A stretch of 64,000 bases of DNA from CAZAMI01 sp964627805 (GTDB taxonomy: Archaea > Thermoproteota > Thermoprotei_A > Sulfolobales > NBVN01), in assembly GCA_964627805.1 (NCBI GenBank), contig CAZVLA010000023.1, forward strand, positions 5,575 through 69,574, read 5' to 3'. Positions 51,400 to 60,503 of this stretch are shown piece by piece (position 1 is the stretch's first letter; every line of letters begins with the position of its first letter). Under the pieces are notes generated by a model that saw only the letters and a program-made list of their open reading frames with translations, was not told where the DNA came from and searched no databases. The position numbers and the translations under genes are program-made.

Positions 51400-52952
51400 C
51401 TATTAGCCCAGCAGGCCTCACTACACCCCACCCTTAGGTACTTCCTAGGTGAGTATCTAGTGTACTCACCAACACCTACGGCCTTAAAGCTATACTCCCT
51501 ACCATTAATTACCGCCTTACCAGCCCATAAAGTGAATGCCCTACCCCAAGTAGTTGTTGCGTTAGGGTTCCACCACGTACCTAAGGACCTAGGCCACGTA
51601 GGTGGCCAGTAATTAATTACCTTACCATACATTCTTAAGTAGCCATTAGGTAACTTAGCGTATACCCTGAACCACTTAGGTTGAATACTACCGTCATCAA
51701 CTACCGTGAAGTTACTAACATCCACTACCTCACCATTAACTACCATCCTTAACTGATGCTCTAGAGTTACGTTTAGTGGTGATGGGTTTCTTGAATACGT
51801 TAGCGCTATGTAGAACCCCCTACCCTTAATCACCATACACGTAAAAGCTACTGGTGAGCCCCTACCGTGGGTTACTGCCTCCTCATTAAGTATTAGGGAC
51901 CTATGTGATGCTCTATCAAATACGAAGAACCCCCTAAACACCCCCTTATGATTACCTACCTTAACAGTTACTTCAGCAGGTCCTACGACCCAGAACCCCG
52001 ACCATAGGTCAATACCCTTAACTCTAGAATATATACCGTGTGGTAAGTATGTACTACCCCAACCACCTAACCACATAGGCGGTCCTTCAGGCTTACCTAC
52101 GACCTTAATTAACTCCTCACTACTTCTTAAGTTAATTATTGCGTGTATCCATGTGTGGTTACTTACTACGTACTCTATGTACTGCATGTAATTATGGCTT
52201 AAGTCGTACTCGTAAACCTTAACGTAGTTACTCCCCTCCTCGTAATACAGTGGCCCCGTGAATAACGTATTAAGTACCCTCCACTTACCACCGATGAATA
52301 CTCTAGGTCTGAACACACCCTCCGTAGGGCTTAGGGGTAGCCTACCTTGATACGCTACTACCTTACCATCCTCAGACCTACCTACAGCGACTAGTATGAA
52401 GCAACTAAGTACCCAATTACGGTCATTTCGAGGGTACGTTAAGTAGCCGTACTTACTCCTTACGAAGACCGTACCTAGTGGTACGAAGTCCCACTTGCTA
52501 GGTTGCTTAGTACTCACTAGTGCGTACGGCTTAATAGTGAAGTTAAGCTTACTTACTGACCCCCTAAGTACTGGGTTGCTGAGGAGTTCCTCAGCCTTCT
52601 TAAGTAATTCCTCAGCCCTACCTAAATCACCCCTCCTTAAGTACCAAGCACTAGATAGTAGTAGGTAGTGAGCGTAGGTAGTGTCGTAGCCCTCACTATG
52701 GAGCTTACGGGCCTTACTGATTAACGACTTAATGACGTCCTTGAGGCTCTCACTACTAGTTACTGCCTTAGTTAGTTTAGTTAGTTTAGTTAGTGATGCG
52801 TTACTACCTATTACCTCAGTATTAATGCTTCCTGAGGATTTACCTGGAGTGCCTCGGTAGCTACTATTAATTACTAATACGTAATACAGTAATGAAATAG
52901 TCACTACTGATGTGAGGACTAAAGTAATGATTAAGTACTTATACCTACCCAT
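51396..52952 (-). CDS. Membrane-anchored exoprotein with Trp-rich beta domain
   Basis: The protein of about 518 residues has an N-terminal anchor (YLIITLVLTSVVTISLLYYVLVI), a Ser/Thr linker, a short helical hairpin (LLSSAWYLRRGDLGRAEELLKKAEELL, TPR-like), and a 350-residue Trp-rich beta domain. Segments such as HGIYSRVKGIDLWSGFW and the ending VGVGEYTRY recall CrtC/AttH-type lipocalin-like folds, but only faintly. ATG 52952 is chosen because GGTG lies 6 bases before it; the frame opens at GTG 52961. No function is assigned. Confidence 0.68.
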   Translation of the reverse strand: MGRYKYLIITLVLTSVVTISLLYYVLVINSSYRGTPGKSSGSINTEVIGSNASLTKLTKLTKAVTSSESLKDVIKSLISKARKLHSEGYDTTYAHYLLLSSAWYLRRGDLGRAEELLKKAEELLSNPVLRGSVSKLNFTIKPYALVSTKQPSKWDFVPLGTVFVRSKYGYLTYPRNDRNWVLSCFILVAVGRSEDGKVVAYQGRLPLSPTEGVFRPRVFIGGKWRVLNTLFTGPLYYEEGSNYVKVYEYDLSHNYMQYIEYVVSNHTWIHAIINLRSSEELIKVVGKPEGPPMWLGGWGSTYLPHGIYSRVKGIDLWSGFWVVGPAEVTVKVGNHKGVFRGFFVFDRASHRSLILNEEAVTHGRGSPVAFTCMVIKGRGFYIALTYSRNPSPLNVTLEHQLRMVVNGEVVDVSNFTVVDDGSIQPKWFRVYAKLPNGYLRMYGKVINYWPPTWPRSLGTWWNPNATTTWGRAFTLWAGKAVINGREYSFKAVGVGEYTRYSPRKYLRVGCSEACWANS

Positions 52953-53007
52953 GAGGTACACCGGTAGTTAACGCGTAGTCGTACTTAGTAAGGAATTCCC
53001 TAAGTAG

Positions 53008-53040
53008 GGACTGGAACGATTAAGGAACGAGGACTGGAAC
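53008..53040. repeat. Direct repeat GGACTGGAAC x2 upstream of the 52952 gene
   Basis: GGACTGGAAC occurs at 53008-53017 and again at 53031-53040, 23 bases apart start to start, roughly two helical turns. The pair sits about 55-90 bases upstream of the leftward start codon, where an activator or repressor could bind side by side. Confidence 0.5.
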
Positions 53041-53049
53041 ATAAGTAAT

Positions 53050-53063
53050 TAAATTTATTTTAA
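53050..53063 (+). promoter_or_regulatory. TATA box for the candidate C/D RNA at 53082
   Basis: The element taaatttattttaa is centred near 53056. A start 26 bases downstream falls at about 53082, five bases before the C box, as expected for a directly transcribed archaeal C/D RNA. On the other strand the same AT block could serve the leftward gene. Confidence 0.5.
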
Positions 53064-53080
53064 ACTCTCGAACACTTACT

Positions 53081-53140
53081 TACTCAGTGATGAGTCCGTA
53101 GGGAAGTGATTGATGATCGTGGAGTTTTCGGCTGATTATA
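53081..53140 (+). ncRNA. Candidate C/D box guide RNA with its own promoter
   Basis: The boxes are C GTGATGA (53087-53093), C' TTGATGA (53110-53116) and D CTGA (53132-53135). As in the 39.1 kb candidate, 16 bases separate C from C' and 15 separate C' from D. The first spacer ends in a degenerate D' (GTGA). A TATA box lies at the correct distance. The terminal stem is weak, so the case rests on boxes, spacing and promoter. The guide next to D (53117-53131) would direct 2'-O-methylation of an rRNA or tRNA; target unknown. Confidence 0.52.
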
Positions 53141-53193
53141 GCGATCTTGTTGTTACGTGTTTAAAAAGGATGGGTTTAAGTTTATTAATTACT

Positions 53194-55014
53194 TTAGGAC
53201 CTCATGTTGTAGTCAGGTGTTGTGAAGTTCTGTACTACGTACGGGAATACTGCTTTATCTAGGATATGGCCTGCCGTATCCTTAGCTACGTATACAGCAT
53301 TTGTTGAGTTGAAGGTAACTACTACGTACATTGGCCTAGCGTATGCTGAGGCCATGAACGGTCTTATAGCGCATGCACCACCCTTGACGTACGGGTCTGT
53401 TGGTGCTCCCCAAGTACCTACTACTACGTATGTCGTACCCTCGTTACTGCTGTGCTCTAGCTCGTACACGTACTTATAACCGACCTTAGTCCACGGCTTA
53501 TTAACGGGTACTTCCTCGATCTTAACCGTCCTTATCGGCCATGACCTCATGTAGTTATGTACGTGTCCATTAAAGACGAAGTCCGTATGGTACTTCTCAA
53601 TTATTGGTGCCCAGTACTTAAGCAGTACCTCGCTCGGGTATCCAGTACCGCTTGTGTAGCAGTCGTAGTATGGTACGTGGAAGGCAACCACCTTCCACCT
53701 AGCGTGAGTAGTTGCTAAGGTACTGTTTAGGAAGCTAAGCTCCTCAGTAGCTTCCTTAACCATCGGGCCCCACCAAGTACCTACGCACCCACCCGTAGTT
53801 GCTAGAGCTACTAAGTGCACGTTCGGGAAGTCTAGAGCGAACCACAACTCATTGCTTGGGTTAGCGAATAGCCCCTTGAACCACTCGTAAGTCGACTCTA
53901 CGTTAGGCCATGCACCCATCTCGTGATTACCTATAACGGCTATTATGGGTATTACCCTACCATCCGAGGTTATTAAGTTATTAGTTACGTCCTCAAACCA
54001 CTGAACCCACTCACTCCAGTCATTACCCTTCTCAACCATGTCGCCAACGAATACTACGGCGTCCGGATCCTCCTTAGCTACTGCCTTACTAACCCATATC
54101 CTAGAGTATGGGAAGTTCGATATGGTTGTCGGGTGGTACTTAATCTCCTCACCAGGTGCTACATCACCCCAAGGCCTCCTACTATCACCCGCGAATACTA
54201 TCTTGACTGGCTGGTTAGGGCTTAAGGTCCTGAACTTAAGCTCCCTAGACCAGCCGCCAGGGCCTCCTACTCTGAAGTAGTACGTAGTGCCTGGCTGTAG
54301 GTTCTTTAGGGTTACTTCATGCCAGTAACCTGGGAAGCACTTACCGTAGGCGCATACCCTATGAACGGTAGCTGTTGCCTTATACCTGTAGTCACTTACG
54401 CTATCACGATGTACTGTATCATAGACTACGGTGTTACCGCTTACGTCGTAGCGTGTCCACCACATAATAGTTATCGTGTGGTAAACATCATTAACTGCCC
54501 AGCTTAAGTGAATGAACTTGGGCGGGTCATCAAGGACTACCGACCTAGCTATATTAACGGTTACGTCGTAACTACCTGCAGGTATGTCAGCACAAGCCTT
54601 AACCTCTAGAGTAACCGTTACTGACTCGCCGGGCTGTATTACGAAGTGAGCTACGCCATCATCAAGTAAGTCCCAAGTCCTATCCTCGCCATTAACTGTT
54701 AGCGTAAGTACGTCGAAGCCCCTACCATCACTTAACTTATCCCAGCTCCAAGGCAGTATAACGCTTACGTTCATTAGGTAATTCTTATCGCCGTTGTTAG
54801 TTACTATGAACTTCATAGTACCTTCGCTACCGGGGGTCATGGTGGTCGGTAATCCCTGAACCTTATAGACCCTTATAGGCTCCTCAACAGTTACTCTAGA
54901 CCTAATAACTATTCCGTAGTTTATGAGGACCGCGTAGGTTATTAATGAGCTAGCTACTAACGCTAGTATTAAGGTTATTACTAATGTATTACCGAAAACC
55001 TTCGATAATCTCAT
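53194..55014 (-). CDS. Secreted purple-acid-phosphatase-like metallophosphoesterase
   Basis: The exoprotein of about 606 residues has a signal/anchor (NTLVITLILALVASSLITYAVLI), a NEW3-like beta domain (LPTTMTPGSEGTMKFIVTNNG), a fibronectin-III-like domain (TIMWWTRYDVSGNTVVYDTV, LQPGTTYYFRVGG), and a metallophosphatase domain. The latter has FAGDSRRPWG, VFVGDMVEKG, VIGNHEMG, VVAFHVPYYD and FVFNGHVHNYMRS. The layout is that of purple acid phosphatases, but the iron-binding Tyr expected after GD (GDxxY) is not seen. ATG 55014 follows a GGTG; TTG 55029 would be leaderless behind aaaatttatca. Confidence 0.83.
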   Translation of the reverse strand: MRLSKVFGNTLVITLILALVASSLITYAVLINYGIVIRSRVTVEEPIRVYKVQGLPTTMTPGSEGTMKFIVTNNGDKNYLMNVSVILPWSWDKLSDGRGFDVLTLTVNGEDRTWDLLDDGVAHFVIQPGESVTVTLEVKACADIPAGSYDVTVNIARSVVLDDPPKFIHLSWAVNDVYHTITIMWWTRYDVSGNTVVYDTVHRDSVSDYRYKATATVHRVCAYGKCFPGYWHEVTLKNLQPGTTYYFRVGGPGGWSRELKFRTLSPNQPVKIVFAGDSRRPWGDVAPGEEIKYHPTTISNFPYSRIWVSKAVAKEDPDAVVFVGDMVEKGNDWSEWVQWFEDVTNNLITSDGRVIPIIAVIGNHEMGAWPNVESTYEWFKGLFANPSNELWFALDFPNVHLVALATTGGCVGTWWGPMVKEATEELSFLNSTLATTHARWKVVAFHVPYYDCYTSGTGYPSEVLLKYWAPIIEKYHTDFVFNGHVHNYMRSWPIRTVKIEEVPVNKPWTKVGYKYVYELEHSSNEGTTYVVVGTWGAPTDPYVKGGACAIRPFMASAYARPMYVVVTFNSTNAVYVAKDTAGHILDKAVFPYVVQNFTTPDYNMRS

Positions 55015-55029
55015 GTAGAACACCGTCAA

Positions 55030-55399
55030 GTAGTAGTACGTAACCCATAGTGATAAATTTTTCTTTAACTACTTAAATTACGTAAACTTCAGGTCATTAA
55101 ATAATCCACTAAAAACATCTGTATTACGTAACGTATTAGTAAACTGATTATTAATACTGACTATGCTTATAACTACGGCATTAATGAACAGTCTTAATTA
55201 CTGATCAATAGTTAGGTTAAGTACTTATGAATTACTTCATAGGTACTTCACGTAACGTAACAAGTTACTGTAGCTACGTAAAATAGCGAATTTAGTGTAG
55301 GGATTACTTAATTACTCAATATCTTAAGGTTAATTAAGTGAGTTTAGGTTAATTATTTTATTTATGCCTAACAACTACTCTTGAGTTAGGTAAATATTC
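55030..55399. other. 370-base AT-rich intergenic region with divergent promoters
   Basis: The leftward TATA aaaatttatca (minus strand, near 55056) serves the phosphatase. The rightward TATA ttaattattttattta near 55358 precedes the transporter ATG by about 42 bases. The middle contains repeated acgtaacgta words, which are common here. I see no ORF or structured RNA. Confidence 0.5.
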
Positions 55400-56296
55400 A
55401 TGAAGTTAATTAGTGTTGAAGTATTCGTGATATCACTCACGATTCTAGTAAGTATTTCATTTGCTTCAATATTCGTACTACTAGCTAATGCTCCAGCACC
55501 AGTATGTGCTTTCTGGAGGTTACTGATATCTACATCAATACTAGCTACTGCATTAGCCGTTAAGGGCGGTTTAGGTGGTGTCGCTAACGTACTGAGGAAC
55601 CCTAAGTACCTAGTACTTACGATAGCCTCAGGTACTGCATTAGCTACTCACTTCCTCCTATGGATGGAGTCGCTATTCTATGTCTCAGTAGCTGTTAGCG
55701 TAACGATAGTTGTTTCATACCCTCTATTTAATCTACTGATTGATTACTTACTACTTAAGGAGAGATTGAGGATCACTCAAGTAGTTGCGTTACTCACGGG
55801 CTTCACGGCCATAGCCCTCTTCATGAGTCCTAGAGTATCCGGTGTTAGGAGTATTTACGGGGTAGTACTAGCACTTACGGGTGCCTTAGCTGCTTCAGCA
55901 TACTTCAGTATTGGTAGGGTATTGAGGAGGTTTGAGGGGACTCTAGAGTATGCAGTAACGGTTTACGGAGTAGCTACTGCGGTACTCCTAACCTATAACT
56001 TAGTAACTTCTACAGACTTCATACACTACGGTATTAAATCCTACATGTACTTCGTACTACTAGCTGTAGTACCCATGATTGGTGGTCACACACTCATGAA
56101 TTACTTACTTAAGTACATGAAGTCAAGTACGGTCACCTCAATAGCCCTAGGTGAGCCAGTAGGTGCTAGTATACTAGCTTACTTAATACTTAATCAGTAC
56201 GTAACACCTACTCAAGCACTCCTAATGACCGTAGTAATTACCTCAATACTCATCATAGTTAGGGAGGAGGTTAGGAGCGGCTCTAACCTACCTTAG
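55400..56296 (+). CDS. EamA/DMT-superfamily transporter
   Basis: The 298-residue membrane protein has ten helices in two EamA halves. Typical marks are SFASIFVLLANAPAPVCAFWRLLIST in the first half, YPLFNLLIDYLLLKERLRITQ after the first half, and LGEPVGASILAYLILNQYVTPTQ near the end. The family exports or imports metabolites such as amino acids; the substrate is unknown. ATG 55400 is used. It overlaps the convergent MFS gene by 14 bases. Confidence 0.83.
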   Translation: MKLISVEVFVISLTILVSISFASIFVLLANAPAPVCAFWRLLISTSILATALAVKGGLGGVANVLRNPKYLVLTIASGTALATHFLLWMESLFYVSVAVSVTIVVSYPLFNLLIDYLLLKERLRITQVVALLTGFTAIALFMSPRVSGVRSIYGVVLALTGALAASAYFSIGRVLRRFEGTLEYAVTVYGVATAVLLTYNLVTSTDFIHYGIKSYMYFVLLAVVPMIGGHTLMNYLLKYMKSSTVTSIALGEPVGASILAYLILNQYVTPTQALLMTVVITSILIIVREEVRSGSNLP

Positions 56297-57491
56297 CCTC
56301 AACCCTAGCCCTAACCTCACTACTAACTACTGCCGTAGCTATGAATACCGTAGCTGACGCTACTATGAAGGGTATGTGGGGGTTAATTGATGCTAGGAAG
56401 CCAGCTACTGCAGGTCCTGCAATGCATAGTAACCTCCTAATACCTGATATAGCACCTAATACCTCACCCCTCCTCTCCTTAGGTATGTTAGCGAATAGCG
56501 TATCCATGAGGTAGGGATCCATTAGTGCGTACCCGAGCGACTCAATAAGAGCTACTCCTAAAGCAATGAGGACTAACTCCGTAAACCCGAGTATTAAGTC
56601 GCCTATAGCTATTAGTGACATACCCGTAATGACTAGTAAGTAACCCTTCCTAGGGCTTAATCTAAGCATGTAGAGTGAAGCTACGACGACGGGTAAGCTA
56701 GCTAATGCTTCGTAGAGGGCCATCGAGAGTAGGGGGTTCCTAGCTATATTCATGAATAGGTAAGTAAGGGCTATAGTCGGTGTTAACTCAGTACCTAACC
56801 CTAGGAGTAGTAAAGCTAAAACAACCCTAACTAACCCCCTAGGTACTCCCCTACCTAAGCCACCACCCCCACCAACACCTAACTTCCTCCTACCTATACT
56901 AGGTACTATAACTAACGCTAAAGCACCTAAAGCGAAGGAAGTTATTGAGAAGGCAATGACGGAGCTTATCTGATCCTTGAGGCTTAATGAAGATATGAGT
57001 AGACCAATAAGTGGGTAAGTAATTAATTGAGACGCGAACGGTATTAAGTTATGGATCATGAATGCCTTCTCACGCCTATCCTCCGGGTAGGCGTCGTACT
57101 CGTACACAGGATAAACTACGTAGAGACCCCTAGCTAACCTCTCTATAACAGCAGCAGTAACTACTAAAGCAACTAACCTCATTAAGAACCCCTCATAGTA
57201 AATCATGTATGAAGTACCCTCAATGAAGCATATTAAGGCCATAACCTTAACAGGGTCTGCGTAGTCTAGGTACCTACCTATTAAGTAGTTAATACCTGCA
57301 GCACAAGCTGAGGCTAAACTAATTATGGCCCCAGCTTCAGCAACACTAATACCTACCCTAAGCATTAGGTACGGTACGAGGATCCATATGAATAGTGGTG
57401 GAGTCGTTAGTGTCATGTAGATTATGTACCTACGTGCGGCCTTAGGGAGTGACTTCCACTCATTAATGAGTAGCTTAAGCAATGAAATCAC
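56283..57491 (-). CDS. Major facilitator superfamily transporter
   Basis: The 402-residue protein has about 12 helices with a long cytoplasmic loop near residue 200 (IGRRKLGVGGGGG). The MFS-type loop motif after helix 2 is degenerate. RRYIIYMTLTTPPLFIWILVPYLML opens the first helix and PKERRGEVLGAISGIRRLLCIAGPAVAGFL closes the second half. The substrate is unknown; drug or metabolite export are both possible. GTG 57491 abuts an 18-base palindrome. Confidence 0.8.
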   Translation of the reverse strand: MISLLKLLINEWKSLPKAARRYIIYMTLTTPPLFIWILVPYLMLRVGISVAEAGAIISLASACAAGINYLIGRYLDYADPVKVMALICFIEGTSYMIYYEGFLMRLVALVVTAAVIERLARGLYVVYPVYEYDAYPEDRREKAFMIHNLIPFASQLITYPLIGLLISSLSLKDQISSVIAFSITSFALGALALVIVPSIGRRKLGVGGGGGLGRGVPRGLVRVVLALLLLGLGTELTPTIALTYLFMNIARNPLLSMALYEALASLPVVVASLYMLRLSPRKGYLLVITGMSLIAIGDLILGFTELVLIALGVALIESLGYALMDPYLMDTLFANIPKERRGEVLGAISGIRRLLCIAGPAVAGFLASINPHIPFIVASATVFIATAVVSSEVRARVEAKVG

Positions 57492-57509
57492 CTTAAGTAA
57501 TTACTTAAG
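57492..57509. promoter_or_regulatory. 18-base perfect palindrome touching the MFS start codon
   Basis: CTTAAGTAATTACTTAAG is its own reverse complement and ends one base before the GTG at 57491. A repressor bound here would block both initiation and leaderless translation. The words are common in this genome, so chance is possible. Confidence 0.4.
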
Positions 57510-57596
57510 TAATTAGTGAGTTACTAATGCATTAACTACCTTAATTCACTAAGGTCAAGCCTAAAGCACCTAAGGGACCTAATTACGTGTAGTTAA

Positions 57597-57601
57597 AAAG
57601 C
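57597..57601 (-). terminator. T5 tract after herA
   Basis: On the minus strand the herA TAG is followed by TAAAGC and then TTTTT, a plausible U-tract terminator for the nurA-herA operon. Confidence 0.4.
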
Positions 57602-57605
57602 TTTA

Positions 57606-59180
57606 CTAACCATTAATTCCCAACTCATCATAGACGTTACTACCTGATGAGCTTAACTCCCTAAACACCCACTCCCTCCACTCCTTATGAGCCTCAATAT
57701 CCTCACCAGCCTCCTTCTTAACCTTATCAACCTTAACTAGAGCTGGTATTGGGGTCATTAACCCGAGGACGACAGCCTCACCTACGTTTAGTGATGGGAG
57801 TAGTGCTAGGAGCTCATCAGATAGGGTCTCACTAGCTGCCTGTACGTACCTCTGGTCTTGAGGCTCTACTAACCTAAGTATTATCTTATTGTTCGTCTGT
57901 GATAGTGCGTCCTCATCAACGTTCTTAGGTCTCTGACTAACTAGGCATAACCCTAACCCGAACTTCCTACCCTCCCTAGCAACCCTAGCAACTACCTCCT
58001 TAGTTAATGTACTTCTATTCCTAGGTATTAGTACGTGAGCCTCCTCAATAACCGTTAAGACAGGTACTGGGTAACCCTTACCACACACCCTAAACCTCTT
58101 CCTACTCTCGAGGAGCCTCCTTAAGTAGTGGGAGGTTATTACGTCAGCTACCTCCTCACCCACACTACCTAACTTAATTACGTTAGCGTACCCAGGCTTA
58201 ACGACTGCTTCTAAGTCTATCGGTGCTTCAGGTGATAGTACGATGCCCCAGTACCTATCTCTTAAGTCGTAGAGCTTGAGTAGGAGGTCAATGACTGATG
58301 ACTTATCCTTACCGCTTATCTTAACCTCCTTAACCTCACCACCCCTAACCTCCCTGTACTTACCCGTGCTTAGGATCCTCTCAACCTCCTCAATGAGTAA
58401 GTCGAAGAACTTCTCTAACTCCCTACCACATACGTGCTTAACGTATGAGTAAGCCCTCCTTAAGTAGAGCCTCTGCTTAGTAGCTCCTTCACCTAGGTTA
58501 AGTAGTCTGTAGTACTCATGTATCGTTAAGTTAGCTGGGTTCACCTTAGGAGTTACTACCCTACACCTCCTAGCTACCCCACCATACTCTGAGTGCATGT
58601 CAATAAGTAATACAGTACCACCTAACTCATCAACTATGCCCCTAACTAATACGGCTACAGTGTTACTCTTACCAGCACCTGTTATAGCTAGTATCGCTAA
58701 GTGCCTACTAACTACGGCATTAACGTCTACGTAGAAAGGTACTTTAGGGTGGTTAGCTAGTACGCCTAACCTAATACAGCTACCACCCCTAGAACCGAAG
58801 ATCCTCCTAAGTAAGTCATCTGAAGCCCTAAACACCCTAGCCATAGGGTTAGGTGGGTACTTAGGTGACTCAACAATACCTTCATTAATTAATGAATCAA
58901 CCCTCGATAGTAGCCTAGCCTGACCAACTACGTAGTGGTGCCTCTCAGCACCGAAGGACTCAGCATACTCGACTACCTCAGGTCTTAAGTACTTACCAGT
59001 AAGTAGTGGGTTACCTATCCTTGAGGACTCAACAATACCTAATACGGCACCGCCGTCGGGGTACTCAATAACTACGTACTCCCCAACACTAGGTGGTTTA
59101 GTTGCTGTGAATACTACTGAAGTATGTGATGTCTCACCAATTACCCTACCAATAACCTCCAACTTACTTAAGTCAACCAC
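57606..59180 (-). CDS. herA: HerA hexameric DNA translocase
   Basis: The 524-residue protein has an N-terminal HAS-barrel (VIGRVIGETSHTSVVFTATKPPSVGEYVVIEY), Walker A ITGAGKSNTVAVLVRG, Walker B VLTVIEEAHVLIPRNR, and a C-terminal brace with NVGEAVVLGLMTPIPALVKV. HerA pumps DNA and works with NurA in end resection after Mre11-Rad50. It overlaps nurA by 13 bases. In many archaea all four genes form one operon; here the pair is about 7 kb or more from mre11-rad50. Confidence 0.93.
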   Translation of the reverse strand: MVDLSKLEVIGRVIGETSHTSVVFTATKPPSVGEYVVIEYPDGGAVLGIVESSRIGNPLLTGKYLRPEVVEYAESFGAERHHYVVGQARLLSRVDSLINEGIVESPKYPPNPMARVFRASDDLLRRIFGSRGGSCIRLGVLANHPKVPFYVDVNAVVSRHLAILAITGAGKSNTVAVLVRGIVDELGGTVLLIDMHSEYGGVARRCRVVTPKVNPANLTIHEYYRLLNLGEGATKQRLYLRRAYSYVKHVCGRELEKFFDLLIEEVERILSTGKYREVRGGEVKEVKISGKDKSSVIDLLLKLYDLRDRYWGIVLSPEAPIDLEAVVKPGYANVIKLGSVGEEVADVITSHYLRRLLESRKRFRVCGKGYPVPVLTVIEEAHVLIPRNRSTLTKEVVARVAREGRKFGLGLCLVSQRPKNVDEDALSQTNNKIILRLVEPQDQRYVQAASETLSDELLALLPSLNVGEAVVLGLMTPIPALVKVDKVKKEAGEDIEAHKEWREWVFRELSSSGSNVYDELGING

Positions 59181-60367
59181 TCCTCAAGCACCTCCCTACC
59201 CGTTGAGTAAGGTGTTAATCCGTAAGCCCTAGCTACTTCAGTAAGTACTGACCTACTTACGTGACTCACCTCATGAGCCTCTAGTAGGGGGTATGGGTAC
59301 CCCTTAGGTGATACTGCCTTGAGTAGGGGTATTAAGGACCTAACGTCATTCTCTATCTTAGAATCACTTACGGACTCACTAACGTAGGGTATCTCAACCT
59401 TAAGTACGGGACCCCCATCCTCAAGCCTTACGTAGGTCTCAGCTACCCTAACCTTCATGTAGAACTCCTTAAGGTAGGAGATCTCGGGCATGTACTTAAT
59501 GGGCCTAGGTTCTAACCTAGGTAATGCGTACCCAGCACTCCTAGTTAAGTACTGGAATAAGGTTATGTCGGCAGGTAAGTCAATACCTAACCTCCTACTT
59601 AAGTCACTGAAGTAGCTCTGAGACCTACTGCTCTTTGAGATGAAGACTACCTTAGAACCCTTAAGTATTAACGCATTAGCTAGTAACCTCCTCAAGGTCT
59701 CTAACTTCTCAATATACTCAATAAAGACTACCGCAGGGAATAACTCCTCACCAGCTAATACGTAATCCTTAAGTACCTCCCTACAAGCTAGTGGTGACTC
59801 CCTAAGTAATTCATAGTTACTTAAGGTCCTAGAGAGTACCTCCCTCAACCTCTCAAAGACCTTATCACCAAATACGGTTAATGCCTTACGCATAGCAGTA
59901 GGTAAAGCCTCCTGAGCTAGGGGTGTAGGTGTTATCAGTAGTGACTTAAGGGAACCATCCATAAGTACTAAGTAAGTACCTGAGGTAATCGATAACGTAC
60001 CTACCTTACCCTCCATAACCTCCCTATACAGGTCAATCCTGCCCATTACCTTAGGTGGTGTGAGTATGTCAACATCAGCTAGTACGTACGTAGACCTAAT
60101 TAAGTACTTACCATTACTGAATCCAGAGTAATTAGTAGATACCCCAGTAACTCCGTAGAGTGTGAAGCCTTGAAAATCAACCCTACCGCTACCACCATCA
60201 ACACCAGCAACTGACGGTGGTTTAATGGGTTTAGGGTCGTAACTAACCCATGAATCCTTAACTAAGTCCTCAATACCTACGGACTTAAGTACTTCAATCC
60301 TCTTAAGTACCTCCCTACGCTTCCTAACAGCTACTTCAAGGATTGCTTCAGATGCTGAATTAACCAA
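59168..60367 (-). CDS. nurA: NurA 5'-3' nuclease
   Basis: The 399-residue nuclease has the NurA N-terminal catalytic signature VAGVDGGSGRVDFQGFTLYGVTGVS (metal-binding Asp) near 55. LVLMDGSL, EYIEKLETLRRLL, VFISKSSRS and the C-terminal PYPLLEAHEVSHVSR are typical too. It is the first gene of the operon; GGGAGGT lies 5 bases before TTG 60367. NurA forms a dimer that docks on HerA and degrades the 5' strand. Confidence 0.9.
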   Translation of the reverse strand: MVNSASEAILEVAVRKRREVLKRIEVLKSVGIEDLVKDSWVSYDPKPIKPPSVAGVDGGSGRVDFQGFTLYGVTGVSTNYSGFSNGKYLIRSTYVLADVDILTPPKVMGRIDLYREVMEGKVGTLSITSGTYLVLMDGSLKSLLITPTPLAQEALPTAMRKALTVFGDKVFERLREVLSRTLSNYELLRESPLACREVLKDYVLAGEELFPAVVFIEYIEKLETLRRLLANALILKGSKVVFISKSSRSQSYFSDLSRRLGIDLPADITLFQYLTRSAGYALPRLEPRPIKYMPEISYLKEFYMKVRVAETYVRLEDGGPVLKVEIPYVSESVSDSKIENDVRSLIPLLKAVSPKGYPYPLLEAHEVSHVSRSVLTEVARAYGLTPYSTGREVLEEWLT

Positions 60368-60495
60368 TTACTACCTCCCAACGATGAAGCTCCTACGTAA
60401 CACCCTAAAATAGGGTACCGCACAATAGCTCAGTAACATGAGTAAGGTAGGTATAATACCGTCATTAAGTAGTGATTAGGGTGGATTAATTGGTT

Positions 60496-60503
60496 GGGAA
60501 AAA
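60496..60503 (-). terminator. T5 terminator abutting the stop of the AOR operon
   Basis: On the minus strand TAG at 60506-60504 runs directly into TTTTTC, the same arrangement as after the beta-propeller gene. Confidence 0.45.
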
